Of a stretch of 64,000 nucleotides of DNA, positions 1 to 8,437 are shown in pieces. The notes beneath the pieces are model-generated. The model ran no database searches. It saw nothing but the letters and a program-made list of their open reading frames with translations, and was not told the origin of the DNA. Source of the DNA: Lichenicoccus sp964242335 (GTDB taxonomy: Bacteria; Pseudomonadota; Alphaproteobacteria; Acetobacterales; Acetobacteraceae); contig CAXTAY010000005.1 of the NCBI GenBank assembly GCA_964242335.1, forward strand, positions 62,001 through 126,000, written 5' to 3'. Numbering within the stretch: the first letter of the stretch is position 1; each line of letters begins with the position of its first letter. The position numbers were made by a program, and so were the translations under genes.

Positions 1-17
1 CGCTCCCCGAGCCTCCG

Positions 18-827
18 GTGCTGTCGGTGCGCGGCCTGTGCAAGCGCTATCGCGGCGGTGCCGCGGTGCTCGACGGGGTCGATCTCGAGGTGCGCCGCGG
101 CGAGTTCGTCAGCCTGGTCGGTGCCTCGGGCTGCGGCAAGTCGACGCTGCTGCGCCTGCTCGCCGGGCTGGGCCGGCCGACATCGGGACGCATCGAGTGG
201 CCGGGGCGCGACGTGGGCCGTGGGCCGGATGCGGCGCCGGAGTTGGCGCCGGACCTGGCACTGGTGCCGCAGGAGCCGACGCTGCTGCCGTGGCGGCGGG
301 TGTTCGACAACGTGCACCTGCCGCTGCGGCTGGCGGGGCAGGGCCGGCGCGCCGCCGGTCCGCAGGTGATGGCGGCACTCGCCGCGGTGGGGCTGGCGGA
401 GGTCGCGGCGGCCTTCCCGCGCCAGCTCTCGGGCGGGATGAAGATGCGGGTCTCGATCGCCCGCGCGCTGGTCTGCGCGCCGCGCGTGCTGCTGCTGGAC
501 GAGCCGTTCGCCGCCCTCGACGAGGTCACCCGCAACCGGCTGAACGACGACCTGCTGGTGCTGTGGCGCCAGCGCGGCCTGACCGTCATCCTGGTCACCC
601 ACAGCGTCCCGGAGGCGGTGCACCTGTCGACGCGCATCCTGGTGCTGCGCGGTGCGGCCGGGCTGCACGAGGTGACCATTCCCGCCCAGGGGCCGGCCCG
701 GGAGCTCGCCCACGGGCCCGACCTGGGCGGCGCGCGGGTGCGCGGCTCGCGCGCGGCGGCCTTGGCCATCGTCCGGGTGTCCAGGGCACTGCGCGAGGCC
801 GGCGCCGCGCCCGGGCCGGTGCCATGA
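18..827 (+). CDS. ABC transporter ATP-binding protein, NitT/TauT (SsuB/TauB) type, possibly 5'-partial
   Basis: ATPase subunit of an importer of the nitrate/sulfonate/taurine class, acting at the cytoplasmic face of the inner membrane. Walker A GASGCGKST lies at residues 35-43, the Q-loop in VPQEPTLLPW, the signature LSGGM near residue 137, Walker B LLLDEP near 160 and the switch His in VTHS near 193. This is the full canonical set in about 269 aa. The GTG at position 18 is the first start in the window, but the frame is open to the window edge, so the true start may lie upstream. The stop overlaps the permease start (ATGA), showing translational coupling. A substrate-binding protein is expected upstream, outside the window. 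Family ligands include sulfonates, nitrate, pyrimidine precursors and riboflavin; the dioxygenase and hydrolases downstream suggest an organic nitrogen or sulfur compound. Confidence 0.9.
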   Translation: MLSVRGLCKRYRGGAAVLDGVDLEVRRGEFVSLVGASGCGKSTLLRLLAGLGRPTSGRIEWPGRDVGRGPDAAPELAPDLALVPQEPTLLPWRRVFDNVHLPLRLAGQGRRAAGPQVMAALAAVGLAEVAAAFPRQLSGGMKMRVSIARALVCAPRVLLLDEPFAALDEVTRNRLNDDLLVLWRQRGLTVILVTHSVPEAVHLSTRILVLRGAAGLHEVTIPAQGPARELAHGPDLGGARVRGSRAAALAIVRVSRALREAGAAPGPVP

Positions 828-1636
828 GCGACGGAGGCCTGCTCGACGATCCGCCGCCGTGGTTCCGGGTGCTGCTGCCGGTCGGCTTCGCGGCCCTGCT
901 GCTGCTGCTGTGGGAGGCGATGGTGCGGCTCGGCCACGTCTCGCCGCTGCTGCTGCCGCCACCTTCCGCCGTGCTCGCCGACCTCTACGACGACCGGGCA
1001 TCGCTGACCCGGTCGCTGCTGAACACGCTGGCGGTGACGCTCGAGGCGCTGCTGGCCTCGACCGCGATCGGCGTGGCGCTGGCGGTGGCGCTGTTCCGCT
1101 CCAGGCTGTTCGAGCTCGCGGTCGGGCCGCTGATGGTGATCCTGCAGGTCACCCCGGTGGTGGCGATCGCCCCGCTCATCCTGGTCTGGATCGGCCTCGA
1201 CCACGTCGCACTCGCGCTGCTCGCGCTGGCGACCCTGATCGCCTTCTTCCCGGTGCTGTCCAACACCCTGCTCGGGCTGAAGAGCGTCGATCGCGACCTG
1301 CAGGACCTGTTCACGATGCGCCGCGCCACCGGCTGGCAGCGCCTGCTGCAGCTGGAGCTGCCGAGCGCGCTGCCGCACATCCTCGGCGGCGTGCGGATCG
1401 CCGGCGGCCTGGCCCTGGTGGGTGCCGTGGTCGCCGAGTTCGTCGCCGGGTCGGGAACCGCGACCGGGCTCGCCTGGCGGATCATGGAGGCGGCCGACCG
1501 GCTCAACACGCCGCGCATGTTCGCCGCCCTGTTCCTGCTCGCCCTGCTCGGGATCGCCATCTCCGGCTGCCTGACGCTGGTGCAGCACCTGTGCCTGCGC
1601 CACTGGCACGAGAGCGCGGTGCGACCGGAACGCTGA
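824..1636 (+). CDS. ABC transporter permease, NitT/TauT (SsuC/TauC) type
   Basis: Membrane permease partner of the preceding ATPase, about 270 aa. A hydrophobic first helix (residues about 12-32) is followed by a short proline-rich stretch typical of SsuC-like permeases (LLPPPSAV). About five further membrane segments follow, with a cytoplasmic coupling loop around the ATGWQRLLQLELPSALP segment, the EAA-type motif contacted by the ATPase. The ATG at 824 overlaps the ATPase stop. The preferred reading is a two-gene importer cassette whose periplasmic binding protein is missing from the window. The adjacent TauD-like dioxygenase starts about 30 nt downstream, so the three genes are probably cotranscribed. 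Family-level call is secure; substrate is not. Confidence 0.9.
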   Translation: MSDGGLLDDPPPWFRVLLPVGFAALLLLLWEAMVRLGHVSPLLLPPPSAVLADLYDDRASLTRSLLNTLAVTLEALLASTAIGVALAVALFRSRLFELAVGPLMVILQVTPVVAIAPLILVWIGLDHVALALLALATLIAFFPVLSNTLLGLKSVDRDLQDLFTMRRATGWQRLLQLELPSALPHILGGVRIAGGLALVGAVVAEFVAGSGTATGLAWRIMEAADRLNTPRMFAALFLLALLGIAISGCLTLVQHLCLRHWHESAVRPER

Positions 1637-1666
1637 AGCCAGGCAATTCTGCTCGGGGAGATCGAG

Positions 1667-2575
1667 ATGCGGGACCAGACACCGATCGACGGCGCGGCGG
1701 CCGGTTTGTCTATGCGCGCCCTCGGGCGCGGCCTCGGCGTCGAGGTGCTCGACGTCGACCTCTCCCGCCCGTCCGATCCGCTCTGGCGCGGCATCGCGGC
1801 GCTGCAGGCGGCGAACAGCCTGGTGCTGATCCGCGGCCAGTCGATCGCTGCCGCGGACTACGTCGCACTCGGCCGTCGCCTCGGCGAGCTGATGCCGCAT
1901 ACCAGGCTGGAATACACGGTGCCCGGCCAGCCGGAGATCTACGTGCTGTCGAACAAGAAGCTGGACGGGCAGCCGATCGGCGTCCATCTCGACGGTCTCG
2001 GCTGGCACTCCGACGGCACCTACCTGCGCCGCCCGCTGGCGGCGACCCTGCTGCACGCGCTCGAGGTGCCCCCGGAGGGCGGCGACACGCTGTTCGCCGA
2101 CAGCTGCGCCGGCTTCGCGGCACTCGATCCGGCGGAGCAGCGTCGGCTGGAGGGGCTGCGGGTGGTGTACAGCTTCGCCTACCTGATGCAGAGCCGCTTT
2201 CCCGACTACGTCGTCAGCCAGCAGCAGCACGACGAGAACCCGGAGGTCTCGCATCCGCTGGTGCTCGCCCGGCCCTCCGACGGGCGACGCGGCCTCTATA
2301 TGAGCAACGGCAGCGCCAGGGGCATCGAGGGGATGCCCGACGAGGAGGGGCGGGCGCTGCTGGCCCGGCTCACCGACTTCGTCACCGCCGAACGCTTCGT
2401 CTGGCGGCATCGCTGGCGCGCCGGCGACATCGTCATCTGGAGCAACCTCTGCACGCTGCACTCGGCGACGCTGTATGACGACCAGCGCTACGAGCGGCAC
2501 CTGCACCGGCTCTGGGTCAGGGTGCCAGAGCCGGCGACGGAGCCCGCACGGGGATCCGGATCCGCGGCGGTGTAG
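1667..2575 (+). CDS. TauD/TfdA-family Fe(II)/2-oxoglutarate dioxygenase (copy 1)
   Basis: 302-aa dioxygenase that couples 2-oxoglutarate decarboxylation to substrate hydroxylation in the cytoplasm. The first two iron ligands are visible as HSD in GWHSDGTY (near residue 114), the distal His lies in LCTLHSATLYD (near 265), and the 2-oxoglutarate-binding Arg is in the C-terminal RHLHRLWVR. The N-terminal GLGVEVLDVDLSRP resembles the TauD/TfdA opening. The start ATG follows a GGGGAG ribosome site. It sits directly behind the ABC importer, as tauD sits behind tauABC, but that does not prove taurine as substrate; family substrates include sulfonates, phenoxyacetates, betaines and carnitine precursors. 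A second, divergent paralogue lies at 10821-11633 in the same island. Confidence 0.88.
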   Translation: MRDQTPIDGAAAGLSMRALGRGLGVEVLDVDLSRPSDPLWRGIAALQAANSLVLIRGQSIAAADYVALGRRLGELMPHTRLEYTVPGQPEIYVLSNKKLDGQPIGVHLDGLGWHSDGTYLRRPLAATLLHALEVPPEGGDTLFADSCAGFAALDPAEQRRLEGLRVVYSFAYLMQSRFPDYVVSQQQHDENPEVSHPLVLARPSDGRRGLYMSNGSARGIEGMPDEEGRALLARLTDFVTAERFVWRHRWRAGDIVIWSNLCTLHSATLYDDQRYERHLHRLWVRVPEPATEPARGSGSAAV

Positions 2576-2703
2576 GAGTTCCGCGCAAATCGGCTAATTT
2601 CGTTCAATTTTATGCTTCGTGGTGCAAGATCGAGACATCGCGAGCCAGGCATCATCGCGAACCCGACCGTCCGTCTCGGCGCGCACTTCACCAGGGAGCT
2701 TCC

Positions 2704-5031
2704 ATGGCCGAGCCTTTCAGGACACGTCGCAGCAAGATCGTCCTCCATGGCGTCTACGGCTTCCTGCTCTTCCCCTTACTCGCGCACGGTCAGACCCCGG
2801 CCACCTTGCCCTCCGGCGCCGCCGCCGCGGCGCCGCGGCCCGTGGCGACGCCGCCGCTCGGCACCGTCGAGCAGGTGACCGTCACCGCGCTGCGCCAGAA
2901 GACCAACCTGCAGAAGACGCCGGTCGCGGTCACGTCGATCTCCTCGGCCGCACTCGACCGGTCGAACATCACCAACCTGGCTGGGCTGAACGGCATCGTT
3001 CCGGGCCTGTCCATCACCAAGGCGGCCGGCTTCGAGAACCTCATCAACATACGCGGCGTCGGCTCGGCGACGCCGGAGAACGCCCTGGTGACCCAGCCCG
3101 GCGTGTCGCAGTTCATCGACGGCGTCTACATCGCCAACACGATCTCGCTGGACCAGACCCTGTTCGATCTCGACCGCATCGAGGTGCTGCGCGGACCGCA
3201 GGGCACGCTGTACGGACAGAGCTCGACCGGCGGCGTGATCAACCTGGTGACGAACCAGCCGGTGATCGGGCAGTACAGCGGCCACGCCGATTTCGGTGTC
3301 GGCAACTACGACCTGTTCCGCGAGCGTGCGGCGGTGAACGTCCCGATCTCGGATCAGGTGGCGGTGCGGCTGTCGTTCCAGAAATACGACCATAGCGGCT
3401 TCGGCGAGTCCGTCGACATCCCGAACTACCAGCTCGACGACGCGCACGACACCAGCGGCAAGGTCGCGATCCTCTACAAGCCGTCGGAGAACTTCTCCGC
3501 GACCTTCACGGCGCAGTGGTACGGGTCGGACCAGGACGGTGCCGAGCAGAAGAACATCCTCGATCCCGATCCCGATCCGCGCCGGGTCAACCAGGACTAC
3601 CCGTCCAGGTTCGACCTCGAGACGTCGCTGTACCACCTCAACCTGGAATGGACGCTGCCCTGGGCGACGCTGCGCTCGGTGACCGCCTACCAGAACCTGA
3701 CCAACAAGCAGTCGGAGGACAGCTCGCGGCTTTCCTATGCCATCCTGCACTCCTACGACGACGTCGCCGCCTGGAACACGTCCATGCAGAACTACAGCGA
3801 GGAGCTCGACATCGAGTCCCATCTCGGCCACCGGCTCGACTGGATCGGCGGGCTGTTCCTGACCAAGCAGCGCAGCGAGCAGTTCGTCGCCGAGTTCGAA
3901 GGCACCGACCCGAACCCGAACCTCACGATCGGTCCCGACATCGAGACCAGCCCGCCGCTCAACCTCGCCTACGGCAACGTCACCACCGTCAATCGCGAAT
4001 CCGTCGCACCGTTCGTGCAGGCCACCGTGCACTTCACCCCGAGCCTGCGCCTGACCGGCGGCATCCGCTACAACTACGACCACTACAACGATTTCGACTT
4101 CAACTTCTCCGGCTTCGGCAGCAGCCGCGCGAACACGCTGTACCAGACCAACCGCACCACCGGGAACATCAACCTCCAGTACGACCTGACGCCGCGCAAC
4201 CTGCTGTACGGCAGCGTCACCGAGGGCTACAAGCCGGGCGGCGTCAACGGCAACGAGGCGTCCAGGGTGGTCGGGCTCACCTTCCTGCCCGAGGACATCA
4301 CCGCCTTCGAGATCGGCTCTAAGAACCGGCTGCTGCAGGACCGCATCCGTCTGAACGTCGCTGCCTTCTTCTACGACTATCGCGACCTACAATATATCGA
4401 GACCGATCCGGTCCCGTTCGCCTACGGCATCGCCAACGTGCCCAACACGCACATCTGGGGCGGCGAGGCCGAGGCCTCGTATCGCGCGCTGCAGGGCCGG
4501 CTGCGCTTCAACGGACAGCTGACGCTCGAGGACGGCAAGATGATCGGCGGTTACAAGGCGATCGACTCCGTCACCACCAACCAGGTCTACGCCACCAGTC
4601 CCGCCTGTGCCTTCGGCGGCCAGTACTACAATCCCGGCTGCTTTGCGGCGGTGATCGCGGCGGCGAAGAGCGTCAACGGCAACAAGCCGCCGAACCTGCC
4701 CAATGTGCAGGCGGAGGTGAATGTCGAGTACACCATGGCGGTGCCGTGGGGGCAGCTGAACTCGCGCGTCGAGTATGTCTATCGCGGCAGCGAATATTCT
4801 CGCGTGTTCAACAGCGACACGCTCGACCACGTGCCCACCTACGGCATCGTCAACCTGGATTTCCGCTACACGCCGAACCGCACCCGCTGGGTGGTCGAGC
4901 TGGGCCTGAGCAACCTGACCAACATCGCCGGGGTCAACTCGCGCTACACCGACCCCTACGGCACCGGACAGACCAGCGAGGAGTTCATCGCACCGTTCCA
5001 GGTCATCGGCACGGTGGCCTATTCCTTCTGA
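2704..5031 (+). CDS. TonB-dependent outer-membrane receptor
   Basis: 775-aa receptor for energised uptake across the outer membrane. Residues 1 to about 36 form a signal peptide (basic start, hydrophobic core, AHG|Q-type cleavage). A TonB-box-like VEQVTVTA follows, then a plug domain with INIRGVGS, FIDGVY and the hallmark RGPQGTLYG, then a long beta-barrel with alternating aromatic residues that ends in VAYSF, the terminal Phe needed for BAM-dependent insertion. It resembles the receptors that Sphingomonads and Acetobacteraceae use for plant and xenobiotic compounds rather than a characterised siderophore receptor. ATG 2704 has an AGGGAG site 5-6 nt upstream. The 128 nt before it are unusually AT-rich for this window and probably carry its promoter. 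Its 3' end overlaps the convergent AraC gene by 13 nt. Confidence 0.92.
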   Translation: MAEPFRTRRSKIVLHGVYGFLLFPLLAHGQTPATLPSGAAAAAPRPVATPPLGTVEQVTVTALRQKTNLQKTPVAVTSISSAALDRSNITNLAGLNGIVPGLSITKAAGFENLINIRGVGSATPENALVTQPGVSQFIDGVYIANTISLDQTLFDLDRIEVLRGPQGTLYGQSSTGGVINLVTNQPVIGQYSGHADFGVGNYDLFRERAAVNVPISDQVAVRLSFQKYDHSGFGESVDIPNYQLDDAHDTSGKVAILYKPSENFSATFTAQWYGSDQDGAEQKNILDPDPDPRRVNQDYPSRFDLETSLYHLNLEWTLPWATLRSVTAYQNLTNKQSEDSSRLSYAILHSYDDVAAWNTSMQNYSEELDIESHLGHRLDWIGGLFLTKQRSEQFVAEFEGTDPNPNLTIGPDIETSPPLNLAYGNVTTVNRESVAPFVQATVHFTPSLRLTGGIRYNYDHYNDFDFNFSGFGSSRANTLYQTNRTTGNINLQYDLTPRNLLYGSVTEGYKPGGVNGNEASRVVGLTFLPEDITAFEIGSKNRLLQDRIRLNVAAFFYDYRDLQYIETDPVPFAYGIANVPNTHIWGGEAEASYRALQGRLRFNGQLTLEDGKMIGGYKAIDSVTTNQVYATSPACAFGGQYYNPGCFAAVIAAAKSVNGNKPPNLPNVQAEVNVEYTMAVPWGQLNSRVEYVYRGSEYSRVFNSDTLDHVPTYGIVNLDFRYTPNRTRWVVELGLSNLTNIAGVNSRYTDPYGTGQTSEEFIAPFQVIGTVAYSF

Positions 5032-6071
5032 AGCCGTTCCGTCGCGGTGGGTTCGGCGGCGTCCCCGTCGGTGCCGGCGACCTTCCCGGCCGCAGCCGGC
5101 TGCTCCGGCGGCGTCGCCTCGGACCGCGGCACCCGGCGCCGGTCGCGCGGGGTCATGCCGTACTGCGCGCGGAAGGCGCGGCTGAAATGCGCGGCGTCGT
5201 TGAAGCCCCAGCGAAAGCAGATCTCCGAGATCGAGAGGTGCGCCTGCAGCGGGCTGCCGAGGTCGGCGTGGCAGCGCTCCAGCCGGCGCGTGCGCACGTA
5301 CTGGCCGAAGCTCTGGCTGCCGAACTCGAACAGCTTCTGCATGTTGCGCGGCGAGATCCCCTGGTGCCGGGCGACCTTGGTCAGGCTCAGCTCGGGATCG
5401 CCGAGCTCTGCCTCTATGGTCTGGCAGGTGCGGTGGAACAGGGCGAGCCGGGCGCTGGAGGCGGCGCGCACCGGGTTCGAGCCGACATCGGCGAGGACGC
5501 TGCCGATCAGGAACTCGGGGATCGCCAGCTCGATCGGGCGCAGCTGCGCCGCGGTGAGCTCGTCGAGCGACTCCGCGACCGCGCGCAGCATGCCGGAGAA
5601 GACGTGCTTGACGGCGCTGCGCTGCGGCAGCACGCCGACCCGCACCGGGGCCGGGCCGAGCAGCCGCGGATGCAGCGTCAGCCGCGGCAGCCGGACATAG
5701 AGCAGCGAGAAGTCGCCCGGCAGGGTGAGCGCGCTGTGGGTGGCGACCGGCCCGTAGGCGATGTCGCCGGCACGCAGCGGCATCGGCCCCTCGGCGCAGC
5801 TCAGCACTCCCTGTCCCTGCAGCAGCAGCGCCAGCCAGATCCCGTCCGGCTGGCGGACGAAGCGCCCGGAGATCTCCTGCGCGCTGGCGTCGATGCGGGC
5901 CATCTCGATGCCGAGCGGCGACACCAGGCAGCTCACCCGGCCGAAGAAATCCTCCGGCGCGCCGAGCAATCGCGACGCCGGCAGGCACAGCCGCCCCAGC
6001 ACGTCCTGCCACAGCGACGGGCCCGGCGGCGCTGCGCGCTCGACCCCGACATCGTACTTCCAGGCTTTCAT
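5019..6071 (-). CDS. AraC-family transcriptional regulator
   Basis: 350-aa DNA-binding regulator. The C-terminal third contains the two helix-turn-helix motifs of the AraC family: the first around LTKVARHQGISPRNMQKLFE and the second around ISEICFRWGFNDAAHFSRAFR, closing with YGMTPRDRRR. The N-terminal 230 residues have the mixed alpha/beta pattern of the AraC-binding-like domain expected to sense a ligand. The start at 6071 (MKAWKYD) is preferred over an in-frame codon 24 residues further upstream, because the family begins close to the sensor domain. It is divergent from the cysteine hydrolase at 6149 and convergent with the receptor, so it is the natural candidate for control of the surrounding catabolic genes by pathway substrate. 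No operator is obvious in the 77-nt divergent gap. Confidence 0.9.
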   Translation of the reverse strand: MKAWKYDVGVERAAPPGPSLWQDVLGRLCLPASRLLGAPEDFFGRVSCLVSPLGIEMARIDASAQEISGRFVRQPDGIWLALLLQGQGVLSCAEGPMPLRAGDIAYGPVATHSALTLPGDFSLLYVRLPRLTLHPRLLGPAPVRVGVLPQRSAVKHVFSGMLRAVAESLDELTAAQLRPIELAIPEFLIGSVLADVGSNPVRAASSARLALFHRTCQTIEAELGDPELSLTKVARHQGISPRNMQKLFEFGSQSFGQYVRTRRLERCHADLGSPLQAHLSISEICFRWGFNDAAHFSRAFRAQYGMTPRDRRRVPRSEATPPEQPAAAGKVAGTDGDAAEPTATERLQKE

Positions 6072-6148
6072 GCCGTCATCTCGATGCGCAATGATCGCGT
6101 CCGTCGTCTGGGTCGGCGCCGGGTCGCACCTCCGACGGAGCAAGATCC

Positions 6149-6829
6149 ATGCAGATAAGAACCGTTCTCACCCCTTGCGGGCCGACGCTGCGCGGTTTTG
6201 CGCCCGACGCGATGGCGCAGATGACCGCGCGCGGGCGCACGCTGCTGCTGGTGATCGACGTCCAGGTCGATTTCGCGGCCCCGCACGGGGCGATGGGGCA
6301 GCTCGGCCTCGACCTCTCGGCCGTCGAGGCCGTGATCGGGCGTATCGAGCGGCTGATCGGCGCGGCACGCGACGCCGGGGTGGCGGTCGGCTTCGTCCGC
6401 GTGGTGACGCGGCCGGAGACCGATCCGCCGGCGCTGCGGCTGTTGCACCAGCGCACCGGCCAGGACGCCTCGGCGGCGGCGATCTGCCGCGCCGGCACCG
6501 CGGGCGCCGACTATCATCGGGTGCGGCCGCGACCGGGCGATCTCGAGGTCAGCAAGACGTTGTATTCCTGCTTCGTCGGCACCGGGCTGGAGGCGACGCT
6601 GCGCGGGCGCGGCATCGACACGCTGGTGGTCGCCGGCATGACCACCGAGTGCTGCGTCGACAGCACGGTGCGTGACGGCTTCCACCGCGACTTCAACCTG
6701 TTCGTCGTGGCCGATGCCTGCGCGGACTACGACCCGGCCGCCCACGTCGCGTCGCTCGAGGCGCTGGGGCGCAGCTTCGCGGTGCTGGTCGACAGCGACA
6801 GCGTGATCGCCGGCTGGCGCCACCGCTAG
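6149..6829 (+). CDS. Isochorismatase-like cysteine hydrolase (copy 1)
   Basis: 226-aa member of the isochorismatase/nicotinamidase superfamily, cytoplasmic amide or carbamoyl hydrolases. The Asp-Lys-Cys triad can be placed: Asp37 in VIDVQVDF, Lys in SKTLYSCF near residue 135, and the nucleophile Cys in TTECCVDST near 169, after the usual cis-peptide region. The N-terminal 30 residues extend beyond most family members. The family covers N-carbamoylsarcosine amidase, RutB, biuret hydrolase, maleamate hydrolase and nicotinamidase; this protein does not match one of them clearly enough to name. A paralogue at 12865-13512 shares the blocks RPETD, SCFVGTGL, RGIDTL and CCVD. Presence beside a RutA-like monooxygenase supports a role in clearing a ring-cleavage product. 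Confidence 0.88.
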   Translation: MQIRTVLTPCGPTLRGFAPDAMAQMTARGRTLLLVIDVQVDFAAPHGAMGQLGLDLSAVEAVIGRIERLIGAARDAGVAVGFVRVVTRPETDPPALRLLHQRTGQDASAAAICRAGTAGADYHRVRPRPGDLEVSKTLYSCFVGTGLEATLRGRGIDTLVVAGMTTECCVDSTVRDGFHRDFNLFVVADACADYDPAAHVASLEALGRSFAVLVDSDSVIAGWRHR

Positions 6830-6880
6830 CGGGCCGCTGGAAAACCCATGAAGCGTCGACCACACCGAAATGAAGGCAGA

Positions 6881-6990
6881 GCAAGGGGCGTTGCCCCTTG
6901 ACCCCATCAAAGGCAAGCCTTTGAAAACCTCACCTAGGAATCGGGGTCTGGGGCCTGCGGCCGCAGCGGGTCAAGGGCGGAGCCCTTGAC
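6881..6990. repeat. GC-rich palindromic repeat, full-length copy A
   Basis: A 110-bp element made of successive perfect hairpins: 8-bp stem 6882-6889/6893-6900, 7-bp stem 6908-6914/6917-6923, a 12-bp perfect palindrome at 6955-6966, and a 9-bp stem 6970-6978/6982-6990. The same modules in the same order recur at 58872-58986; shorter versions of the 3' half lie at 21767, 47107 and 51167. It lies in the 343-nt gap between the cysteine hydrolase and MFS genes; the rest of that gap shows no gene. It resembles REP-type or miniature dispersed repeats common in Acetobacteraceae genomes. No transposase or target-site duplication is seen. Confidence 0.85.
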
Positions 6991-7172
6991 GGATCGGATC
7001 ATGCTCTAGCCTCCTCAACAAGATAGTGGCCTGCTCATCTCCGGAATTCGCGGGCCCATCTCAGAGGCAGGACGCTAGGCTGCGGATCTGGCCATTCGAC
7101 GGGCGCACTGGTGCAAGCGCTGCCGGCGTCGCGATGGCATCCTCGACAACGCCCGGAAGAGGGAGACGCGCG

Positions 7173-8420
7173 ATGAACGGCAGATGGGTGGTGCTCGCGG
7201 CGCTGGCGTTCGCGTTCTTCTTCGTCACCGGAACCACCTTCACCTCGCTCGCGGTGGTGCTGTTCACCATGTGCGCCGACCTGCACTGGTCGCAGACCGA
7301 GGCCGGGCTGAGCTTCTCGCTGCTGGGCCTCGCCTGCGGCCTGACCAGCCCGCTGCCGGCGGTGGCGATCCGCTGGATCGGCGCGCGCTGGACCGTCTCG
7401 GGCGGTGCACTGGTGCTGGCGGCCGGGTTCGGGCTCGCCTCGCTGTCGCACGGCATCGGCGCCTTCTTCGCCGCGGTCTGCCTGATGGGGGCGGGGTTCA
7501 GCCTGCTGGCGCCGGTGCCGGGCATGTTCCTGCTGCCGCGCTGGTTCCCGGAGAATTCGCCGCGCATCATCGGCTTCTACTTCATGGGCGGCTCGGCCGG
7601 CGGCGTGCTGGGTCCGGTGCTGGTCCATGCCAGCGTCGCCTGGACCGGCAGCTGGCGGCTGCACTGGGCGCTGATGGCGGGTGCCGCGGGCCTGCTGGCG
7701 CTGTGCTGCGCCGGCTTCGTCCGCGACCGCAGCGAGAGCGCGCTGCGGGCCGAGACCGCCGGGCACCTCGTGGTGGGTGCCGCGACCGGCTGGACCACGC
7801 GGAGCGCCATGCTGACCCACCCGTTCCTGGCGATCGCGTTCGCCATGCTGGTGGTGCAGACGGCGCTGACCGTGGTCAACAGCTCCCTGGTCGCGCACAT
7901 GAGCCGCATCGGCGCCGCCGGTCCTGCCGCGGGTGCTGCCGCGGGCGCCCTCGGCATAGGGTTGGTGGCGCTCACCGGCACGCTGGCCAAGGGCGTCACC
8001 GGCGCCGTGGCGGAGCGGGTGCATCCGCTGCACATGCTGCTGGGCAGCCTGGTGCTGGGTGGCGCCTCGTTCCTGCTGTTCGGCCTGGCGCACGACGCGG
8101 CGCTGGTGTTCCTCGCGGCCGGGCTGTTCGGCGTCAGCTGGGGCGTCGCCTGGCTCAGCGCGCACCTGTTCCTGCTGCGCCGCTACGGCCGCGTGGTGGC
8201 GCCGGACCTGGTGGCGCTCGCCACCACCATCACCACCGCGGCGGTGATCGGGCCGGTCGCCGCGGGCCGCATCGCCGACCGCACCGGCAGCTTCGCGCCG
8301 ATCTTCCTGATCGTCGCCGGCCTGTTCCTGATCGCCCTGCTCTCGACGGTGCTGGTGCGCCGGGAGTCGGCCGCCCGCGCCGCCGGCGTCCCGGACGACG
8401 GCCTGCGCGCCGCCCGCTGA
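7173..8420 (+). CDS. MFS transporter
   Basis: 415-aa integral inner-membrane carrier with about twelve hydrophobic segments split by a central cytoplasmic loop rich in charged residues (RDRSESALRAE, near residues 185-195). The first helix begins at once (MNGRWVVLAALAFAFFF), as in MFS symporters of the monocarboxylate/oxalate-formate type, and the loop between helices 2 and 3 is short. ATG 7173 is chosen over an upstream in-frame codon at 7026 because an AGGGAG site lies about 7 nt before it and the upstream 49 residues are not membrane-like. It lies 17 nt ahead of the RutA-like gene, so it probably heads that operon and imports the pathway substrate or exports a product. Substrate unknown. 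Confidence 0.88.
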   Translation: MNGRWVVLAALAFAFFFVTGTTFTSLAVVLFTMCADLHWSQTEAGLSFSLLGLACGLTSPLPAVAIRWIGARWTVSGGALVLAAGFGLASLSHGIGAFFAAVCLMGAGFSLLAPVPGMFLLPRWFPENSPRIIGFYFMGGSAGGVLGPVLVHASVAWTGSWRLHWALMAGAAGLLALCCAGFVRDRSESALRAETAGHLVVGAATGWTTRSAMLTHPFLAIAFAMLVVQTALTVVNSSLVAHMSRIGAAGPAAGAAAGALGIGLVALTGTLAKGVTGAVAERVHPLHMLLGSLVLGGASFLLFGLAHDAALVFLAAGLFGVSWGVAWLSAHLFLLRRYGRVVAPDLVALATTITTAAVIGPVAAGRIADRTGSFAPIFLIVAGLFLIALLSTVLVRRESAARAAGVPDDGLRAAR

Positions 8421-8437
8421 ACCACGAGGAGCCCGAC

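Noticed and set aside
47..2506. An 819-codon open frame on the minus strand
   Set aside because: It overlaps three well-supported plus-strand genes and has an Arg/Gln/Asp-rich composition typical of antisense frames in GC-rich DNA; no family motif.
1667..2575. Taurine dioxygenase (tauD)
   Set aside because: Family residues are present, but nothing in the sequence identifies taurine; the longer, divergent sequence argues against a firm name.
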